Below, one piece after another: positions 7,659 to 16,191 of a DNA stretch of 64,000 nt. The stretch comes from Oleisolibacter albus (lineage in GTDB: Bacteria; Pseudomonadota; Alphaproteobacteria; Azospirillales; Azospirillaceae), in contig NZ_QGNJ01000016.1 of NCBI RefSeq assembly GCF_003336875.1, positions 42,623 through 106,622 on the forward strand. The letters are read 5' to 3'. Numbering within the stretch: position 1 is the first letter of the stretch; the number at the start of each line of letters is the position of its first letter. The notes under the pieces are model-generated. The model saw only the letters and a list, made by a program, of their open reading frames with translations. It was not told the origin of the DNA and ran no database searches. The position numbers and the translations under genes are program-made.

Positions 7659-8996
7659 ATGAGGATCGCGGTCATCGGTGCCGGCATTTCCGGCCTCAGT
7701 GCCGCATGGCTGCTGGACCGGCACGGCCATGACGTGACGGTGTACGAGCAGAACGAGTATGTGGGCGGCCATTCCAACACGGTGGATGTGCTGACGCGGG
7801 ACGGCCGCGCCGTGGCCGTCGATACCGGCTTCATCGTCTATAACGAGGCCACATACCCCAACCTGACAGCCCTGTTCGACCATCTGGGGGTGGAGACGGA
7901 CGCGTCGATGATGTCGTTCGCCGTCTCCATCGACCGGGGCCGGCTGGAATATTCCGGCAGCAATCTGGCCGGCATGTTCGCGCAGAAGCGCAACCTGCTG
8001 AGTCCGACCTATCACCTGATGCTGCGGGACATCGTGCGCTTCTACAAGGAGGCGCCGAAGCTGCTGAACGACCCGTCGGCCGTGGACCTGACGCTGGGTG
8101 AGTATCTGGTGCGGCAGAATTACGGGCACCGCTTCATCTACGACCATCTGCTGCCCATGGGTTCGGCCATCTGGTCCTGCACCATCAGCGAGATGCTGCG
8201 CTTCCCGTTGCAGAGCTTCGTGCGCTTCTTCCAGAACCACGGGCTGCTGAAGCTGAAGAACCGGCCGCAATGGCGCACCGTCCATGGCGGCAGCCGGGCC
8301 TATGTCAGGAAGATGCTGGCCGAGCTGCGCGGAACCGTGCATCGCGGCCGCGCCATCAGCATGCTGCGGCGCCTTCCCGACGGCGTTCACCTGCAGGACG
8401 CCACCGGCCTGTCGGAAGTCTATGACCATGTCATCATCGGCGCCCATGCCGATCAGGCCCTGGCCATGCTGTCCGATGCCAGCGAGGAGGAGCGGCGCAT
8501 CCTGGGCGCCTTCCGCTTCCAGCTGAACCGGGCCGTGCTGCATTGCGACCCGGCGCTGATGCCGCGCCGGCCCAAGGCGTGGTCGGCCTGGAACTACCTG
8601 GCCAACGGCACCCGCGAGCGTCAGGCCCGGGTCAGCGTCACCTACTGGATGAACGTGCTGCAGGGCATCGATGAATCCAGCCCGCTGTTCGTGACGCTGA
8701 ACCCCCTGGTCGAGCCGCAGCAGGCGCTGAAATACAAGGAATTCATCTACGACCATCCCATCTTCGACAGCAGTGCCGTCGCCGCCCAGGGGGAGCTGGG
8801 CCGCATCCAGGGCGTGCGCCGCACTTGGTTCTGCGGTGCCTGGTTCGGCTACGGCTTCCATGAGGATGGGCTGTCGGCCGGGCTGGCCGTGGCCGAGGCG
8901 CTGGGCGCCAAGCGGCCCTGGAGCGTCACCGACGCGTCCCCCGCCGGACGCAATGCCCGCCCGCGCGGGGCCGAACTGACCCCGGCCAAGGACTGA
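7659..8996 (+). CDS. FAD-dependent amine-oxidase-family oxidoreductase
   Basis: 445 aa flavoprotein. The N-terminal Rossmann motif is GAGISG (7-12), followed by the conserved EQNEYVGGHSNTV segment. A C-terminal FAD-contact motif, WFCGAWFGYGFHEDGLSAG, is present. Proteins of this subgroup sit beside DUF1365 and Cfa-like genes in many bacteria. In Rhodobacter a related protein is reported to act on methylated unsaturated phospholipid acyl chains in furan fatty acid synthesis. The same role here is inference. AAGGGG at 7645-7650 is a good ribosome-binding site 8 bases before ATG 7659. The next gene starts 4 bp after the stop. Confidence 0.88.
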   Translation: MRIAVIGAGISGLSAAWLLDRHGHDVTVYEQNEYVGGHSNTVDVLTRDGRAVAVDTGFIVYNEATYPNLTALFDHLGVETDASMMSFAVSIDRGRLEYSGSNLAGMFAQKRNLLSPTYHLMLRDIVRFYKEAPKLLNDPSAVDLTLGEYLVRQNYGHRFIYDHLLPMGSAIWSCTISEMLRFPLQSFVRFFQNHGLLKLKNRPQWRTVHGGSRAYVRKMLAELRGTVHRGRAISMLRRLPDGVHLQDATGLSEVYDHVIIGAHADQALAMLSDASEEERRILGAFRFQLNRAVLHCDPALMPRRPKAWSAWNYLANGTRERQARVSVTYWMNVLQGIDESSPLFVTLNPLVEPQQALKYKEFIYDHPIFDSSAVAAQGELGRIQGVRRTWFCGAWFGYGFHEDGLSAGLAVAEALGAKRPWSVTDASPAGRNARPRGAELTPAKD

Positions 8997-9000
8997 GCCC

Positions 9001-9804
9001 ATGGCCCCAGACCCTGCCGGTGCGGGCCCGGCCGACCCTGCGCCGGCCCATGCCGTCTATTTCTGCCGCATCGTGCATGTGCGGCTGCGGCCCTTCCGCC
9101 ATGCCTTCGCCTACCGCGCCTTCACCCTGTTGCTGGACCTGGACCGGCTGGACCGGCTGCCCCGCGGCCTGTCGCACAACCGGTTCAACCTGCTGAGCCT
9201 GCACGATGCCGACCACGGCCCGCGCGATGGCAGCCCCCTGCGCCCCTGGGTGGAGGCGCAGCTGGCGGCGGCGGGGCTTGATCTGGGCGGCGGCCCCATC
9301 CGGCTGCTGGCCCTGCCGCGCGTGCTGGGGGCCTGCTTCAATCCGCTGAGCCTCTATTTCTGCCACGATCCGGCCGGGCGGCTGCGCGCCGTGCTGTACG
9401 AGGTCAAGAACACCTTCGGCGACCAGCACTGCTATCTCTGCCCCGTCGACCCGGACCAGCCGGCCGGGGCCGCGCTGGACCAGGGGCACGAGAAGGAGTT
9501 CCACGTCTCCCCCTTCATGGCGCTGGACGGGCACTACGCCTTCCGGCTGCTGCCGCCGGGCGAGCAGCTGGGCATCCGCATCCGTCTGGCCGACGCGGAC
9601 GGCGACAAGCTGATCGCCACCCAGACCGGGCGGCGCCTGCCCCTGACCGGCCGCAGCCTGCTGCGGGCGGTGCTGATGCATCCGTTGCAGACGCTGAAGG
9701 TGGTCGGCGGCATCCACTGGCAGGCCCTCCACCTCTGGCGCAAGGGTGCCCCTTTCCATCGGAGACCTGATCCGCCCGTAAGGCTTGCCAGAACGGCGCG
9801 GTGA
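9001..9804 (+). CDS. DUF1365 family protein
   Basis: 267 aa. The DUF1365 pattern is plain: the N-terminal IVHVRLRPFRHAFAYRAF segment, the NPLSLYFCHD motif near residue 117, the EVKNTFGDQHCY stretch, and the C-terminal HPLQTLKVVGGIHWQAL region. No biochemical activity is established for the family that I can cite. Its constant association with Cfa-like methyltransferases and FAD oxidoreductases implies a step in modifying unsaturated lipids. The start codon is 4 bp after the upstream stop, so co-translation is likely. Confidence 0.9.
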   Translation: MAPDPAGAGPADPAPAHAVYFCRIVHVRLRPFRHAFAYRAFTLLLDLDRLDRLPRGLSHNRFNLLSLHDADHGPRDGSPLRPWVEAQLAAAGLDLGGGPIRLLALPRVLGACFNPLSLYFCHDPAGRLRAVLYEVKNTFGDQHCYLCPVDPDQPAGAALDQGHEKEFHVSPFMALDGHYAFRLLPPGEQLGIRIRLADADGDKLIATQTGRRLPLTGRSLLRAVLMHPLQTLKVVGGIHWQALHLWRKGAPFHRRPDPPVRLARTAR

Positions 9805-9833
9805 TCCACTTCAGTGTGGACACAAACGTCGTA
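9802..9833 (+). promoter_or_regulatory. candidate ECF-sigma promoter before the Cfa-like gene
   Basis: TGATCC at 9802-9807 is followed, after 19 bases, by CGTCGTA (9827-9833). TGATC-type -35 elements with a CGT-containing or TAAGA-type -10 resemble promoters of RpoE/ChrR-like ECF sigma factors that respond to singlet oxygen in alphaproteobacteria. The -10 match is weak, the site overlaps the end of the DUF1365 gene, and no sigma factor gene is in the window. Confidence 0.2.
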
Positions 9834-9838
9834 GAGCC

Positions 9839-11068
9839 ATGACCGAGCAGACCGAGACCAGCGCCCTCGCGCCCGCCGTTCCCTACCGCCCGTCCCGCCT
9901 GATGCGCCTGCTGCTGGGCATCTGTCGCGCCATCCGGGTCGGGTCCCTGACCATCACCCTGCCCGACGGCAGCAGCCACCGGTTCGACGGCAGCGAGCCC
10001 GGCCCGCATGGCGTGCTGGTGGTGCGCCACGACCGGCTGGCGGCGCGCATGCTGACCGGCGGCAAGCTGGCCTTCTGCGAGGCCTATCTGGACGGGGACT
10101 GGACCAGCCCCGACGTGCCGGCCCTGTTCGACACCGCCCTGCGCAACGAGGCGGAGCTGCACCGCGCCCTGTTCGGACGCCCCTGGTTCCGGGCGGCCCA
10201 GCATGTGCTGCATCTGCTGAAGCCCAATTCCCGCAGCGGCAGCCGGCGCAACATCGCCTTCCATTACGACCTGGGCAACCGCTTCTATGCGCGCTGGCTC
10301 GATGCCAGCATGACCTATTCCGCCGCGGTCTTCGCCGATCTGTCGGCGCCGGAGACGCTGGAAAGCGCCCAGGCCCGCAAATATGCCGAGATCGCCCGCC
10401 GCATGGATCTACGCCCCGGCATGCGCGTGCTGGAGATCGGCTGCGGCTGGGGCGGCTTCGCCGAATATGCGGCACGGGAGATCGGCGCCCATGTCACCGG
10501 CCTGACCATCAGCCAGGCCCAGCACGACTATGCCTGCGCCCGCATCCAGCGCGCCGGGCTGGGCGACCGCGTGGAGATCCGGCTGCAGGATTACCGTGAT
10601 ACGGGCGGCCAGTTCGACCGTGTCGCCAGCATCGAGATGTTCGAGGCCGTGGGCGAGCGGTACTGGCCCACCTTCTTCAACAGCGTGCACGCCCGGCTGG
10701 CGCCCGGCGGCAAGGGATGCCTGCAGATCATCACCATCGACGAGGCGCATTTCGACAGCTACCGGCGCGCCGCCGACTATATCCAGCGCTACATCTTCCC
10801 CGGCGGCATGCTGCCCTCCCCCACCCGGCTGCGGCAGGAGGTGGAGCGGGCGGGCCTGCGCTGGACCGGCAGCCAGGGCTACGGCCTGCATTACGCCCGC
10901 ACGCTGGATGCCTGGCAGGAGCGGTTCCAGGCGGCCTGGCCGGATCTGTCCGGCATGGGCTTCGACAGCCGCTTCAAGCGGCTGTGGGAGCAGTATCTCT
11001 GGTACTGCGCCGCCGGCTTCCGCAACGGCACCATCGATGTGCTGCATCTGGGCCTCGCCCGCGACTGA
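9839..11068 (+). CDS. cyclopropane-fatty-acyl-phospholipid synthase family methyltransferase
   Basis: 409 aa SAM-dependent methyltransferase of the Cfa family. The SAM-binding motif is VLEIGCGWGGFAEYAA, the family hallmark DLGNRFYARWLDASMTYSAA lies before it, and AFHYD and HEYFxR-like regions are present (AADYIQRYIFPGG). These enzymes transfer a methyl or methylene unit to the double bond of membrane phospholipid acyl chains. Next to the FAD oxidoreductase and DUF1365 gene it may make methylated unsaturated rather than cyclopropane products, which is inference. The start at 9839 follows the DUF1365 stop by 34 bp with only a weak ribosome-binding site (TAGAG). Confidence 0.9.
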   Translation: MTEQTETSALAPAVPYRPSRLMRLLLGICRAIRVGSLTITLPDGSSHRFDGSEPGPHGVLVVRHDRLAARMLTGGKLAFCEAYLDGDWTSPDVPALFDTALRNEAELHRALFGRPWFRAAQHVLHLLKPNSRSGSRRNIAFHYDLGNRFYARWLDASMTYSAAVFADLSAPETLESAQARKYAEIARRMDLRPGMRVLEIGCGWGGFAEYAAREIGAHVTGLTISQAQHDYACARIQRAGLGDRVEIRLQDYRDTGGQFDRVASIEMFEAVGERYWPTFFNSVHARLAPGGKGCLQIITIDEAHFDSYRRAADYIQRYIFPGGMLPSPTRLRQEVERAGLRWTGSQGYGLHYARTLDAWQERFQAAWPDLSGMGFDSRFKRLWEQYLWYCAAGFRNGTIDVLHLGLARD

Positions 11069-11075
11069 GGCCCCC

Positions 11076-12422
11076 ATGGCCGGAGATCCGACCACGCCCG
11101 CGCCGCAGGCGCCCACATCGGCGGTGCTGCTGGCCTATGGGCTGCCGGCGCTGCCGCTGGCGGCCCTGACCCTGCCGGTGTTCATCTTCCTGCATCCGCA
11201 CTACGCCGCGCTGGGCCTGCCGCTGACGGTGCTGGGCGGGGTGCTGCTGCTGTCGCGGCTGTGGGACGGGGTCAGCGATCCGCTGGTGGGCTGGCTGTCC
11301 GACCGCACCAGCGGCCGCTTCGGCCGCCGCCGGCCCTGGCTGCTGGCCGGGCTGGCTCCGACGCTGCTGGGCCTCTGGTTCCTGCTGCAACCGCCGGCCG
11401 GCGTCACCGCCGCCTATCTGCTGCTGTGGAGTCTGGTGCTGTACACCGGGTGGACCATGATCCTGGTGCCGCTGGCGGCCTGGGGAGCCGAGCTGTCGGA
11501 CGACTACCACCAGCGCACCCGCATCGCCGGCTACCGCGAGGGGGCGGCCCTGGCCGGCACCCTGGCGGCCCTGCTGCTGCCGGTCCTGGCCGGGGTCGCC
11601 GCCGCCGGGCAGGAGGGAGAGGCGCTGGCGCTGCTGGCCCGCAGCGTGGCCATGGCCCTGCCGGTCTGCCTGCTGCTCTGCCTGCTGCTGGTGCCGGAAC
11701 CGCCGGCCCGTCCGCCGCAGGCCCTCGGCTGGCGCCGGGGGGCGGCACTGCTGGCCGGCAACGGCCCGTTCCGCCGGCTGGTGCTGGCCTATCTGCTGAA
11801 CGGCGTGGCCAACGGCCTGCCGGCGCAGCTTTTCCTGTTCTTCGTGCAGCACCGGCTGCAGACCGGGGAGCAGACGGGCCTGCTGCTGCTGGCCTATTTC
11901 AGCGCCGGCCTGCTGGGCGTGCCGCTCTGGCTGCGGTTGAGCCGGCGCTGGGGCAAGCACCGGGTCTGGGGCGCGGCCATGCTCTGGGCCTGCGCCTGGT
12001 TTGCCCTGGTGCCGCTGCTGGGACCGGGGGACAGCCTGCCCTTCCTGGCCATCTGCGTCGCCACCGGCCTGGCGCTGGGGGCCGACCTGATCCTGCCCGG
12101 CGCCATGCAGGCCGATGTGGTGGATGCCGACACCGCCCGTGCCGGACAGGCGCGCACCGGCCTCTATTTCGCCCTCTGGGGGCTGGCGACCAAGCTGGCG
12201 GTGGCCCTGGCGGCCCTGGGCCTGACGGCGGCGGGCCTGCTGGGCTTCTCCCCTGGCGGTCCGAACGGGGAGGGGGCGCTGACGGCGCTCGCCCTGCTGT
12301 ACGGGCTGCTGCCCATCCCCTTCAAGCTGGCGGCCATCGCCCTGCTCTGGCGCTGGCCGCTGACGGAGAGCGCCCAGACCGCCCTGCGCCGCCGCATCAC
12401 CGTGCAGGCCCAGGCACCATGA
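11076..12422 (+). CDS. MFS transporter, GPH/MelB-like
   Basis: 448 aa with about 12 hydrophobic segments. The signature SRLWDGVSDPLVGWLSDRT near residues 65-83, and GRRRPWLL just after it, are diagnostic of the glycoside-pentoside-hexuronide:cation symporter (MelB-like) branch of MFS. Members linked to Cfa/DUF1365 clusters are common, but their substrate is unknown, so sugar transport should not be assumed. The gene starts 8 bp after the methyltransferase stop and is followed 26 bp later by the DUF3833 lipoprotein, consistent with one operon. Confidence 0.85.
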   Translation: MAGDPTTPAPQAPTSAVLLAYGLPALPLAALTLPVFIFLHPHYAALGLPLTVLGGVLLLSRLWDGVSDPLVGWLSDRTSGRFGRRRPWLLAGLAPTLLGLWFLLQPPAGVTAAYLLLWSLVLYTGWTMILVPLAAWGAELSDDYHQRTRIAGYREGAALAGTLAALLLPVLAGVAAAGQEGEALALLARSVAMALPVCLLLCLLLVPEPPARPPQALGWRRGAALLAGNGPFRRLVLAYLLNGVANGLPAQLFLFFVQHRLQTGEQTGLLLLAYFSAGLLGVPLWLRLSRRWGKHRVWGAAMLWACAWFALVPLLGPGDSLPFLAICVATGLALGADLILPGAMQADVVDADTARAGQARTGLYFALWGLATKLAVALAALGLTAAGLLGFSPGGPNGEGALTALALLYGLLPIPFKLAAIALLWRWPLTESAQTALRRRITVQAQAP

Positions 12423-12447
12423 CACCGTTCCCGCCACCGGAGGTTCC

Positions 12448-13017
12448 ATGCTCAGCCGCCTTTTGCTCCTTCTTCTCAGCCTTGCCGTCCTCAATGGATG
12501 CAGCAGCATGAAACCGGAACAGTTCGCCGATTCCACCCCCCGCTTCGTCCTGGAGGAATATTTCCAGGGCAGGTCCCGCGCCTACGGGCTGGTGGAGGAC
12601 CGCTTCGGCACCATCCGCCGCCAGTTCACCGTCGATATCACCGGCAGCTGGGACGGCCAGGTCCTGACCCTGGTGGAGGATTTCCACTGGAACGATGGCG
12701 AGCAGGAGCAGCGCATCTGGCACCTGACCAGGCGCGACGAGCACCAGTGGGAAGGGCGCACGGCCGATGCCATCGGCACCGCCGTGGGCAAGCAGTACGG
12801 CAACGCCTTCAACCTGCGCTACGACTTCAACCTGAAGCTCGATGGCGGCCGCACGCGGGTGCATTTTGACGACTGGATGTTCCTGATGCCCGACGGGGTG
12901 GTGCTGAACCGGGCCGCCATGAGCAAGTTCGGCATACATCTGGCCACGGTCACCATCGCCTTCCGCAAGGATGCCGGCCCGGGCGTGATCCAAGGGGGTG
13001 CCGCTGCTGCCGAATAG
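12448..13017 (+). CDS. DUF3833 family lipoprotein
   Basis: 189 aa. A short lipoprotein signal peptide ends in the lipobox LNGC (Cys18), so the mature protein should be lipid-anchored. The body matches DUF3833: SRAYGLVEDRFGTIRRQF, WEGRTADAIGTAVGKQYGNAF and the DDWMFLMPDGVVLNRA region. DUF3833 proteins recur in the photolyase/Cfa neighbourhood. A lipid-handling or envelope role is inference. GGAGG is seen at about 12439-12443 ahead of ATG 12448. Confidence 0.88.
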   Translation: MLSRLLLLLLSLAVLNGCSSMKPEQFADSTPRFVLEEYFQGRSRAYGLVEDRFGTIRRQFTVDITGSWDGQVLTLVEDFHWNDGEQEQRIWHLTRRDEHQWEGRTADAIGTAVGKQYGNAFNLRYDFNLKLDGGRTRVHFDDWMFLMPDGVVLNRAAMSKFGIHLATVTIAFRKDAGPGVIQGGAAAAE

Positions 13018-13168
13018 CCAGTGACGGGGCGCACAGACAGGGTCCAGGCTTCTTGCCATGATGCCTCTTCCCATCTGTCCACCGGCCCCGGCCCATACGC
13101 CAGGGGCATGCACGCGATTCCGATGCTGACCGCGCCGGGACCCGCCTGCCTTTCGCCGGAGCCTCGCC

Positions 13169-13642
13169 ATGTGCGCCATGACCTGCCCCGCCGCGGAGCC
13201 GCACCCGCTTGACCGCATCCTGCTACCGGTCCCGACGGCGGACGCCGGTGGCCTGTCCCGCCTGCAGCTGCGCCGGGTCGCCACCTATATCGAGGAAAAT
13301 CTCGACGGGGATCTGGGACTGGTCCGGCTGGCCGCCGCCGCCGGGCTGAGTCCCAGCCACTTCGCCCGCCGATTCAAGGGGGCCACCGGCCTCGCCCCGC
13401 ACCGCTATGTCATGCAGCGGCGTCTGTACGAGGCCAAGCGGCTGCTGGCGGTCAGCAGCCTGCCCATTGCCCAGGTGGCGGCGGCCACCGGCTTTTCCAG
13501 CCAGGCCCACCTGACCGACCTGTTCGGCCGCTGCGTGGGCGTTCCCCCCGGCTCCTTCCGCAGCTGCGTGCTGACGCGCTGCTCGGCCGACCATCTCAGC
13601 GCCAAGTTCCCGGAGCCTGCCCGCGACATGGTCCGGATCTGA
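13169..13642 (+). CDS. AraC-family transcriptional regulator (DNA-binding domain only)
   Basis: 157 aa. Almost the whole protein is the AraC-type double helix-turn-helix: IEENLDGDLGLVRLAAAAGLS for the first helix pair and IAQVAAATGFSSQAHLTDLF for the second, with GVPPGSFR at the end. There is no ligand-binding or cupin domain, so control would be through its own level or a partner. It follows the DUF3833 gene by 150 bp and may regulate the upstream cluster. A 12-bp inverted repeat follows the gene. Confidence 0.85.
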   Translation: MCAMTCPAAEPHPLDRILLPVPTADAGGLSRLQLRRVATYIEENLDGDLGLVRLAAAAGLSPSHFARRFKGATGLAPHRYVMQRRLYEAKRLLAVSSLPIAQVAAATGFSSQAHLTDLFGRCVGVPPGSFRSCVLTRCSADHLSAKFPEPARDMVRI

Positions 13643-13650
13643 GGTCCGGG

Positions 13651-13684
13651 ACGGATCTGCCGCGCCGTTCCCCGGCAGATCCGT
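13651..13684. terminator. perfect 12-bp hairpin between convergent genes
   Basis: ACGGATCTGCCG (13651-13662) and CGGCAGATCCGT (13673-13684) form a perfect stem with a 10-base loop. It lies between the stops of the AraC gene and the convergent Xaa-Pro aminopeptidase gene. No U-tract is present on either strand, so efficiency as an intrinsic terminator is uncertain. Confidence 0.5.
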
Positions 13685-13716
13685 GAACCGCCTCTGCAAT
13701 CGGTCTCAGGGACCGG

Positions 13717-15741
13717 TCAGAGCGGTGCCGTGGCCCGGTCCAGCCAGTCGCGCTCCTCCGCCTCCAGCAGCGGCGCCAGCGCCTCCCGCACACGGGCATG
13801 GTAGCTGTTCAGCCAGTCGCGTTCGGCCGTGGTCAGCAGACCGGTGTCCACCAGCCGGCGGTCGATGGGGCACAGCGTGATGGTCTCGAAGCGCAGCATC
13901 GGCCGTTCGGCCCCCGGAATGTCCGTGGCGGACTGGACGACGACGAGATTCTCCACCCGGATGCCATAGGCGCCGGTCTTGTAGTAACCGGGCTCGTTGG
14001 ACAGGATCATGCCCGCCTGCAGCGCCACCGTGTTGGGGATCTTGGCGATGCGCTGCGGCCCCTCATGCACCGACAGGAAGCTGCCGACGCCGTGGCCGGT
14101 GCCATGGTCGTAATCCAGGCCGGCCTGCCACAGGAACTGCCGCGCCAGCAGGTCGAGCTGGCTGCCGGTGGTGCCTGCCGGGAACACGGCCGTGGCCAGG
14201 GCGATATGGCCCTTCAGCACCAGGGTGAAATGCCGCTTCATCTCGGCCGTGGGCGTGCCCACCGCCATGGTGCGGGTGATGTCGGTGGTGCCGTCGAGAT
14301 ACTGGCCGCCACTGTCCAGCAGGAACAGGCTGTCCCGCTCCACCGGGCGGTTGCTCTTCTCATTGGCGCGGTAATGGACGATGGCGCCGTTGGGGCCGGA
14401 CCCAGCGATGGTCTCGAAGCTGGGACCACGGAAATGCTGGACCTGCTGGCGGCAGGCCAGCAGCCGGTCGACCACTGTCAGCTCGTCCAGGCCGCCGGCC
14501 GGCGCCTCGCGGTCGAACCAGGACAGGAAGCGCACCAGCGCGGCCCCGTCACGGCGGTGGGCGGCGCGGCTGCCCTCCAGCTCGACAGCGTTCTTGGCCG
14601 CCTTCGGCATGACGCAGGGATCGGTCTCCCGCTCCAGGGTGGCACCGGCCTCATGCAGCCGGTCGGACACCCAGACCGTGGCCGTGGCCGGATCGACCCG
14701 CACCTTGGCCTTGGCCGCCCCCAGCGCGTCCAGCGCCCCCGGCAGCTCGTCGGGGGCGCGCAGCACCACCTGATTGCCCAGATGCCGCTCCAGACCGGGG
14801 GCCAGCTTGCGCCGGTCCACGAACCAGTCCAGCGCCCCGCTGTCATGCAGGATGGCGAAGGACAGGGGCAGCGGCGTGCAGGGCACGTCGGCCCCGCGGA
14901 TGTTCAGCAGCCAGGCGATGCTGTCCGGCTGGGTCAGCACGGCTGCCGCCGTGCGGCTGCGGGCCAGCTCGGCCCCCAGCTCGGCGCGCTTGTCGGCGCT
15001 GGACTTGCCGGTGAAGGCGTCCGGCTGCGGCACCACCAGCCCCAGCGGGGCCGGCGGCTGGTCGGTCCAGATGGCATCGACGGGGTTGCCTTCGACGGCG
15101 ATCAGCTCGGCGCCGGCCTTGGCCAGACTGTTGCGCATGCGCTCCACCCAGCCGACCGTGTGCAGCCAGGGATCGAAGCCCAGCTTCTGTCCGGCGAGCA
15201 TATGCTCGGCCGCCCAGTCGCCGTGGAACTCCTCGATCAGATTGCGGTACTCGAACAGGCCGGCATCGACCTCCTGCTGAACCTGGAGCGTGTAGCGGCC
15301 ATCGACGAAGATGGCGGCCTTCTTGCGCAGCACGACGATGGCGCCCGCAGACCCCGTGAAGCCGCTGAGATAGGCCATGCGGTTGGCCCGCAGCGGCACA
15401 TATTCGCCATTGTGCTCGTCGGCGCGCGGAATGACGAAGCCATCCAGGCCGCGGCGATACAGCTCCGCCCGCAGCGCCTGCAACCGGGCGGCATGGTCGC
15501 CGACCTCCGGCGGAACGGGCCGGGCGATGCTGGCCCGCAGGGCCAGCAGCTGGTCGCGCACGGCCGGCGGCAGCGTCTCGCCCACCAGCAGCAGCCAGCG
15601 GTCGGTGTCCTCCCCGTCCGGCGCGGCGTTGACGCCGTCGATCAGGTCACGGATGGCGGCGGCGGTCTGGGCGATGCCGGCGTCGCGCAGAAGGCGGTCA
15701 AGCGCGGCGTCGCCGACATAGGCGATGGGGGAATGCGGCAC
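13717..15741 (-). CDS. pepP: Xaa-Pro aminopeptidase P-type (M24B)
   Basis: 674 aa. Two creatinase-like N-terminal domains (GFVIPRADEHNGEYV, YLSGFTGSAGAIVV) are followed by the M24 pita-bread metallopeptidase domain. Metal ligands can be read in LLDSGGQYLDGTTDITRT (two Asp), DHGTGHGVGSFLSVHE (His), LSNEPGYY (Glu) and IRVENLV (Glu). The length and double N-terminal domain match the long aminopeptidase P1 form rather than the 440-aa PepP. It removes N-terminal residues ahead of proline, probably in the cytoplasm, as no signal peptide is seen. It is a single gene, convergent with the AraC gene. Confidence 0.93.
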   Translation of the reverse strand: MPHSPIAYVGDAALDRLLRDAGIAQTAAAIRDLIDGVNAAPDGEDTDRWLLLVGETLPPAVRDQLLALRASIARPVPPEVGDHAARLQALRAELYRRGLDGFVIPRADEHNGEYVPLRANRMAYLSGFTGSAGAIVVLRKKAAIFVDGRYTLQVQQEVDAGLFEYRNLIEEFHGDWAAEHMLAGQKLGFDPWLHTVGWVERMRNSLAKAGAELIAVEGNPVDAIWTDQPPAPLGLVVPQPDAFTGKSSADKRAELGAELARSRTAAAVLTQPDSIAWLLNIRGADVPCTPLPLSFAILHDSGALDWFVDRRKLAPGLERHLGNQVVLRAPDELPGALDALGAAKAKVRVDPATATVWVSDRLHEAGATLERETDPCVMPKAAKNAVELEGSRAAHRRDGAALVRFLSWFDREAPAGGLDELTVVDRLLACRQQVQHFRGPSFETIAGSGPNGAIVHYRANEKSNRPVERDSLFLLDSGGQYLDGTTDITRTMAVGTPTAEMKRHFTLVLKGHIALATAVFPAGTTGSQLDLLARQFLWQAGLDYDHGTGHGVGSFLSVHEGPQRIAKIPNTVALQAGMILSNEPGYYKTGAYGIRVENLVVVQSATDIPGAERPMLRFETITLCPIDRRLVDTGLLTTAERDWLNSYHARVREALAPLLEAEERDWLDRATAPL

Positions 15742-16191
15742 GGGAAGGCTCTCATTTGCGCGGGTCGCGCCCGGGGTGGGCGTTTTTCACGCAGGCTAGA
15801 GCGGCACGGCAGCCGGCGCAAGTGCCGCGCCCAGGGGACGCGTGCCCGGCAAAGGCCTCCCCACCCCGCCTGCCCCGCGGGCGGAGGTACTTCCTTACCG
15901 CCCCCTCCCCCAGGGTGCCTACCCTGTCTGCCCGCCTTGTTGCGATGCATCGAACAGCTTTAGGTCGTTCCCGCTGTCTCGACGCGGTTGCCGTTCTGGT
16001 GCATCGGGAACCCGGTGCATCGGGCCGTCTGCGGCTTTTCGGTCACACCTGCCACCAGAAGGTGGATATGTCCGGCAAATCGTCCGCCCGCGCCGTGCCG
16101 ATCCGGCCGCACCAGCCGTTGTCGACCCGTTGATTCCCGTCCGGCGCCGGGCGCCGGGGCACAGTTCAGCCAAGGGAGCAAGGAGGAAAGA
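15742..16191. other. 450-bp divergent intergenic region
   Basis: This region separates the aminopeptidase start from the OmpA-family start. No ORF in it looks real. It holds GCGGCAC/GTGCCGC inverted repeats at 15801-15807 and 15822-15828. An exact 11-bp direct repeat, GGTGCATCGGG, occurs at 15998-16008 and 16014-16024. A small CCACC/GGTGG hairpin lies near 16049-16062. The promoters of both flanking genes should lie here, but I could not pick convincing -35/-10 elements. Confidence 0.5.
15998..16024 (+). repeat. 11-bp direct repeat with 16-bp period
   Basis: GGTGCATCGGG occurs at 15998-16008 and again at 16014-16024, about 170 bp upstream of the OmpA-family gene. Direct repeats of this kind can be regulator half-sites; no regulator is known for it. 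Confidence 0.45.

Noticed and set aside
12498..12869. An overlapping plus-strand frame inside the DUF3833 gene
   Set aside because: It has shadow-frame composition, while the DUF3833 frame has a lipobox and family motifs.
13798..15963. A 721-codon plus-strand frame opposite the Xaa-Pro aminopeptidase
   Set aside because: It is the same kind of shadow frame; the minus-strand protein has all M24 motifs.
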